Source: Pedobacter ginsengisoli
Lineage (GTDB): Bacteria > Bacteroidota > Bacteroidia > Sphingobacteriales > Sphingobacteriaceae
Direction: 5' to 3'
Assembly (NCBI RefSeq): GCF_030244015.1
Contig: NZ_JASSYX010000001.1
Coordinates: 558,001 to 622,000, forward strand
DNA: 64,000 nt
Shown in pieces: positions 60,525-64,000 of this stretch (its first letter is position 1; every line of letters starts with the position of its first letter). A program made the translations under genes and the position numbers. Under the pieces are notes generated by a model. It made no database searches, had not been told where the DNA came from, and worked only from the letters and a program-made list of their open reading frames with translations.

Positions 60525-61769
60525 ATGGAGCGAAATATGAAAGCATTAAAAGAATCAAACCACAGGATAGGCACTTTTCTCGCCTTTGCCATTATACCCA
60601 TATCCGGCTTTGCACTGGATGTTTATATCCCTTCGCTGCCTGATATGGCGGCAAAACTGCATACTGATCAGTCGTCTGTCCAGTTAACATTGTCGATTTT
60701 TCTCATCACCTACGGGCTGGGCCAACTATTGGTTGGCGGGATTTTGGACAGTTATGGCCGCTACCTGCCAAACCTGGTTGGTCTGGCCGGTTTTATCGTG
60801 ACAAGCATCATTATTGCAAATACAGGCAATCTTTATGTTATTTACGCAATGCGCGCATTGCAGGGGATCGCGGCGGCCATTGTGATTGTCAGCAAAAGGG
60901 CTTTCTTTTTTGACCTGTATACGGGTGAAAAGCTGAAGAGTTTTGCGAGCTTGTTTTCTGTTATCTGGGCTTCGGCTCCGATCATCGCCCCGTTTTTGGG
61001 TGGTTACCTGCAAACACATTTCGGCTGGCAGTCTAATTTTTATTTCCTTGCCCTGTTCGGTCTTGTGTTTCTTATTCTTGAACTGGTCTTTAGCGGAGAG
61101 ACGCTCAAAAGCAGGACATCCTTCAATTACAAAGGTATTGGAAAGACTTACTGGTCCATGTTGCGTGCGGCTGATTTCACGGCAGGCCTGCTCATCCTCG
61201 GTTTGTCTTATGGTATGCTGATGGTCTATAATATGGCCAGTCCTTTTATCATCGAAAAACTGCTGCATTATCCACCAACAGTTACGGGTAATTGTTCCTT
61301 GCTGTCGGGACTTGCCGTCCTTGCCGGAGGTACGGTTTCAAAGATTTTCATTTCCAGGCCCTTGTTCAAAAAAATGCTCTTGTCGATCGGATTGCAGATT
61401 GTTGTGGTCATAACATTGATGACAGTCACATTCCAAACGCAAAGTTTGTATACCTTGATGGCTTATGTAATTCTCCTGCATTCCCTCGCTGGTTTCATCT
61501 TCAATGGGATGCTGGCTTATTGTATGACCCGTTTTTCTCATCACGGCGGGTTGGCCAACGGGCTTGCGGGTGGTGGATATATTATATTTACTTCTGCATT
61601 GAGCTATAGTGTGGTTAGTTCCATCACAATAACCAGTCAGTTTTGGTTGGGCGTGGCATATAGTGTATTGATTGCGGGTGTACTCACACTTGTGCTGAAG
61701 GTTAAATGGAAAGATCAGGCCGCAGTTGCCCGTGCTGAAAAGCAGCCGGAGATCGCGTTGTCGGAGTAA
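60525..61769 (+). CDS. MFS multidrug exporter, Bcr/CflA-type
   Basis: 414 aa from 60525. Twelve membrane helices; 'ISGFALDVYIPSLPDMAAKL' and 'SSVQLTLSIFLITYGLGQLL' open the DHA1/Bcr-CflA subfamily, followed by motif A-like 'GILDSYGRYLPNLVGLAG' and 'MRALQGIAAAIVIVSKRAFF'. These proton-drug antiporters export chloramphenicol, bicyclomycin or other drugs. The AraC regulator upstream suggests induction by a compound. Confidence 0.93.
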   Translation: MERNMKALKESNHRIGTFLAFAIIPISGFALDVYIPSLPDMAAKLHTDQSSVQLTLSIFLITYGLGQLLVGGILDSYGRYLPNLVGLAGFIVTSIIIANTGNLYVIYAMRALQGIAAAIVIVSKRAFFFDLYTGEKLKSFASLFSVIWASAPIIAPFLGGYLQTHFGWQSNFYFLALFGLVFLILELVFSGETLKSRTSFNYKGIGKTYWSMLRAADFTAGLLILGLSYGMLMVYNMASPFIIEKLLHYPPTVTGNCSLLSGLAVLAGGTVSKIFISRPLFKKMLLSIGLQIVVVITLMTVTFQTQSLYTLMAYVILLHSLAGFIFNGMLAYCMTRFSHHGGLANGLAGGGYIIFTSALSYSVVSSITITSQFWLGVAYSVLIAGVLTLVLKVKWKDQAAVARAEKQPEIALSE

Positions 61770-61847
61770 TTGAACGATATCTTGCATTCCACAAACCAAA
61801 CAAAACCAAAACGGTGATGTTATTGCTTTATACAAAGCCCGGAGATT

Positions 61848-62231
61848 ATGAAACTCAGTATTTTATTTATAATGGCCTCAGTTTATCTTGCGGTAGCGGG
61901 CCTTGGTTTTATTCTGATACCGGAGGTTTTTGGTGTTGGAGCAGTTCCTGCTAATCCTTCTCCCGAGTTAGTTACCTATCTCCGGGTTTTTGGAAGTCCT
62001 TTATTGGGCATCGCAATACTTGACTGGATGGCCAGAAATGAAGGGCCGTCCAGCGCAAGAAATGCAATTGTTTTGGGCAATATCGTGGGCTTCGGAATTA
62101 TAGCTGCACTTGATGTCTGGGGCCTTTTACATGAGGCCAGGCCTGCAACAAAAGTGTTTGTCGTCATTCACTTGTTTTTTACGCTTGCCTTCATTGTGGC
62201 AGGACGGAAGAACTGGTGGGTTTCTCCTTAA
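61848..62231 (+). CDS. Four-helix membrane protein, DUF4345-like
   Basis: 127 aa with helices at about 3-24, 46-60, 71-90 and 100-118. 'YLRVFGSPLLGIAILDWMAR' and 'NAIVLGNIVGFGIIAALDVW' resemble DUF4345-type proteins. It starts 78 bp after the pump gene on the same strand and may be read with it. Function unknown. Confidence 0.7.
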   Translation: MKLSILFIMASVYLAVAGLGFILIPEVFGVGAVPANPSPELVTYLRVFGSPLLGIAILDWMARNEGPSSARNAIVLGNIVGFGIIAALDVWGLLHEARPATKVFVVIHLFFTLAFIVAGRKNWWVSP

Positions 62232-62256
62232 ACATCACACACACATCCCATACAGA

Positions 62257-62314
62257 TCCCACACGGGTTTGACAGGTCCCGCGTGTGCCGGACCCGTCTG
62301 TCATCCGGGTGGGA
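62257..62314. repeat. Imperfect hairpin after the four-helix protein gene
   Basis: TCCCACACGG pairs with CCGGGTGGGA, TGACAG with CTGTCA and GTCC with GGAC around a G+C-rich loop. There is no T-run. It may be a stable transcript end or a repeat element. Confidence 0.4.
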
Positions 62315-62633
62315 TACGAGTCGGATGGCCAAAACCCATTATAGAAGCGCGCACAGCTATAGGCCTTCTATGCTGAAACTGCTTACAATTGTTTTGTTGT
62401 ATTCGAGTACCAATGCGTCGTATTTCTTAAGCAATTTGTCGATCATAAGCATTTGTCATCAAATTAGCCTATGGCAGAACAAAAACAACCCATTTTTAAA
62501 ATGCTAGGCAATTTGCCGGAAGTAGTAAGGTTAAAAAAGATTTTGCAGGGCGATGACCCAGATAAATGTTATTAGGGAAAAATGTATAGACTTGCAGAAA
62601 AGTTTATTAAATTTATTAAGGGAAAACTAAGCC
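62315..62633. other. Intergenic stretch before the second sigma gene
   Basis: No intact gene. It contains the 34-codon plus-strand frame at 62471 (listed separately) and a 29-codon minus-strand frame at 62357-62446 (MIDKLLKKYDALVLEYNK...), both perhaps debris. Confidence 0.4.
62471..62575 (+). CDS. Possible 34-aa peptide or 5' gene remnant
   Basis: 'MAEQKQPIFKMLGNLPEVVR' then 'LKKILQGDDPDKCY' and a stop. Helical and charged with a natural-looking start, but no relative recognised. Confidence 0.25.
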   Translation: MAEQKQPIFKMLGNLPEVVRLKKILQGDDPDKCY

Positions 62634-63233
62634 ATGGCGGATTACAAGTTGCTTATAGAGGAAGAACTGATTACTTTGCTGAAAGCTGGTGATGAGCGGG
62701 CCTTTGGTGTATTGTACGACCAGTATAAGGAGCGTTTGGCAGGGAACCTTTATAAACTCTTAAAATCTTCTGAATTAACAAAGGAAATCCTGCAGGATCT
62801 GTTTTTGAAAATATGGGATACCCGGGAACAGCTTGATCCTAAGAAATCTTTCCGTTCTTATTTGTTCAGGATTGGCGAGAATATGGTAAACGATTATTAC
62901 AGGAAGGCCGCCCGGGATAGAAGTATGCGCAATAAAATGATGCTAGCCAATACGGAATTGTATAGCCATATTGAAGAAAACCTGTTTAGTAAAGAAAATG
63001 CTGAATTGCTGCAACAGGCGGTCGATAAAATGCCACCTCAGCGCAAACTGGTTTTTACCTTATGTAAGCTGGAAGGCAAATCTTACAAAGAAGTGGAACA
63101 GATAATGGGTATTAATGCCAAGACAATTAACAGCCACCTTTTTCAGGCCAATAAATTTCTGAAGCAGTATTTTACACCTAAATCCGGAGCAGCCCTGGCG
63201 ATGGTATTGGCTGCGATATTCAAAGACATTTAA
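62634..63233 (+). CDS. ECF RNA polymerase sigma factor, second locus
   Basis: 199 aa. Region 2 is 'SSELTKEILQDLFLKIWDTR' with 'SYLFRIGENMVNDYYRKAAR'; region 4 is 'MPPQRKLVFTLCKLEGKSYK' and 'EVEQIMGINAKTINSHLFQA'. A FecR gene follows after 199 bp, so this starts another SusCD-type locus that probably continues beyond the window. Confidence 0.95.
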   Translation: MADYKLLIEEELITLLKAGDERAFGVLYDQYKERLAGNLYKLLKSSELTKEILQDLFLKIWDTREQLDPKKSFRSYLFRIGENMVNDYYRKAARDRSMRNKMMLANTELYSHIEENLFSKENAELLQQAVDKMPPQRKLVFTLCKLEGKSYKEVEQIMGINAKTINSHLFQANKFLKQYFTPKSGAALAMVLAAIFKDI

Positions 63234-63432
63234 GTGATTTGAACATTAGATTGTGCGGAAATGATCGAATATGCACATACGACGGGGTTAAAGATCGCCC
63301 AACCAAACTATATAGAAATTGCCCAGTCAAGCTATATAAATTGACAGGTTTTTCGGTTTTTTATAATAATTTTTGAAAACAGACTAAGTACTTTTTTTCT
63401 TTCAAGCGTATTAGCTGCAAAAAGGGATAAAA

Positions 63433-64000
63433 TTGGAAAACTCGCAACATATCAAAAAGCTTTATCAGAAGTATCTGGATAATGAATATTCTGAGCAGGA
63501 GCTTGACGAATTGCTGGAGTATTTTTACCATTCCCCTGAGCATCATGATTTAAGCGCGATGATTAAGGCTGAGCTGGAAAATAATGAGGAACATGTTCAG
63601 TCGGAAGCTGTGGTAAAGTCATTGCTTGCTGAATTGGACCTGGAACTTTTTACTGAAATAGAAAAACGGAAAAAATCAGTTAAAACGATAAAACTCTGGC
63701 CGCGTATTGTTGGTGCAGCTGCGGCGGCAGCCGTAATTGTTTTTGGGATTTGGTTTTATAATGCCCGTCATCCCGAGGGAAGCGAAGCGACGAGAGATCT
63801 CTTGAACTATGCTAAAAATGACATTGCACCAGGTAAGAATGGTGCGACGATTACTTTGGCCAATGGTAAGGTGATCGCGTTGAGTGATGCGAAGAGCGGG
63901 GTTGTAGTGGGGGGTGAAGAGGGCTTGGTATACGATGATAATACAAGCGTCATCTCGAGCGATAACACCGTCATCTCGAACGAAGTGAGAGATCTCTTGA
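63433..64000 (+). CDS. FecR-family anti-sigma regulator, 5' part (3' cut by window)
   Basis: 189 residues visible from a TTG start (no closer ATG). The N-terminus 'KLYQKYLDNEYSEQELDELL', the membrane helix 'VGAAAAAAVIVFGIWF' and 'NDIAPGKNGATITLANGKVI' match the FecR protein at 45702. Compared with that paralogue it carries extra residues 'HPEGSEATRDLLNYA' before the 'DIAPGKNG' block and 'VISSDNTVISNEVRDLL' after 'VYDD', both encoded by copies of a short repeat element. The rest lies outside the window. Confidence 0.85.
   Translation, partial: MENSQHIKKLYQKYLDNEYSEQELDELLEYFYHSPEHHDLSAMIKAELENNEEHVQSEAVVKSLLAELDLELFTEIEKRKKSVKTIKLWPRIVGAAAAAAVIVFGIWFYNARHPEGSEATRDLLNYAKNDIAPGKNGATITLANGKVIALSDAKSGVVVGGEEGLVYDDNTSVISSDNTVISNEVRDLL
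63766..63806 (+). repeat. Interspersed repeat copy inside the FecR gene (copy 1)
   Basis: The segment begins CGTCATCCCGAGGGAAGCGA and ends CGAGAGATCTCTTGAA. Its start and end match the copy at 63969, and it is translated in frame as 'RHPEGSEATRDLLN'. Confidence 0.6.
63948..64000 (+). repeat. Interspersed repeat copies inside the FecR gene (partial plus copy 2)
   Basis: A partial unit (GCGTCATCTCGAGCGA, 63948-63963) precedes a fuller unit starting CGTCATCTCGAACGAAGTGA and ending GAGATCTCTTGA at the window edge. The units are read in frame as 'SVISSDNTVISNEVRDLL'. Confidence 0.6.

Noticed and set aside
1..64000. CRISPR arrays, rRNA and tRNA genes
   Set aside because: None seen on reading; the only regular repeat array is the three-unit 40-bp tract at 29391, which has no spacer-repeat structure.

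Overview
The window looks like a chromosomal segment of a soil or freshwater Bacteroidota bacterium, most likely Sphingobacteriaceae (Pedobacter/Mucilaginibacter-like). The reasons are an ECF sigma/FecR/SusC/SusD locus, a SusC with an STN domain and the long N-terminus usual in that family, GldA/GldG-like ABC genes, many short lipoproteins, and repeated Bacteroidota-type promoters (TTG or TTTG, about 17-19 nt, then TAnnTTTG). I saw no rRNA, tRNA, CRISPR array, integrase or transposase.

Layout. (1) 1-1.0 kb: the end of a secreted protein and a DUF805 membrane protein. (2) 1.45-9.0 kb: a defence-like island. It holds an HD-domain dGTPase-like enzyme with an unknown partner, an R-C-M restriction-modification system (NgoFVII-type PLD endonuclease, C protein, N6-adenine methyltransferase), and on the other strand a membrane-anchored protein with a possible nucleic-acid-binding N-terminus plus a small membrane protein. 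(3) 9.0-9.6 kb: gene-free, with three hairpins, one a nested imperfect hairpin of about 115 nt. (4) 9.6-26 kb: an accessory array of small lipoproteins, membrane proteins and DUF proteins (DUF2625, YcxB-like, DUF695, STM3941-like, a lone HigA-like antitoxin). It contains many decayed duplicate fragments and one gene (84 aa) found twice in front of two different partners. The style resembles orphan immunity-gene arrays, but no toxin gene is present. (5) 25.8-44.8 kb: mixed single genes (Rnk/GreA-like, TlpA-like, AraC, hydrolases, M60 peptidase, retropepsin-like protease, acyltransferase, DoxX, DinB). Three AAA_14/DUF4143 ATPases are scattered here, each with its own palindromic or repeated sequence at the promoter. 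(6) 44.9-58.0 kb: ECF sigma, FecR, SusC, SusD, GldA-like ATPase, permease-GldG fusion, and two tandem MutS-like ATPases. (7) 58.1-62.2 kb: a resistance group (rifampin ADP-ribosyltransferase, MarR, AraC, Bcr/CflA-type MFS pump). (8) 62.6 kb to the end: a second ECF sigma/FecR pair whose FecR gene carries in-frame copies of a short repetitive element and runs off the window.

How the parts may work together. The R-C-M genes form one unit, with a C-protein operator lying on the promoter and next to the C start codon. In the SusCD locus the sigma and FecR proteins should control outer-membrane uptake of an unknown substrate. The ABC-GldG-MutS-MutS genes follow with very short or overlapping junctions, so they are probably one transcript; why two clamp-type MutS ATPases without mismatch-recognition domains sit there is unknown and is the most unusual gene arrangement in the window. 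All family calls come from reading motifs by eye; no database search was run.
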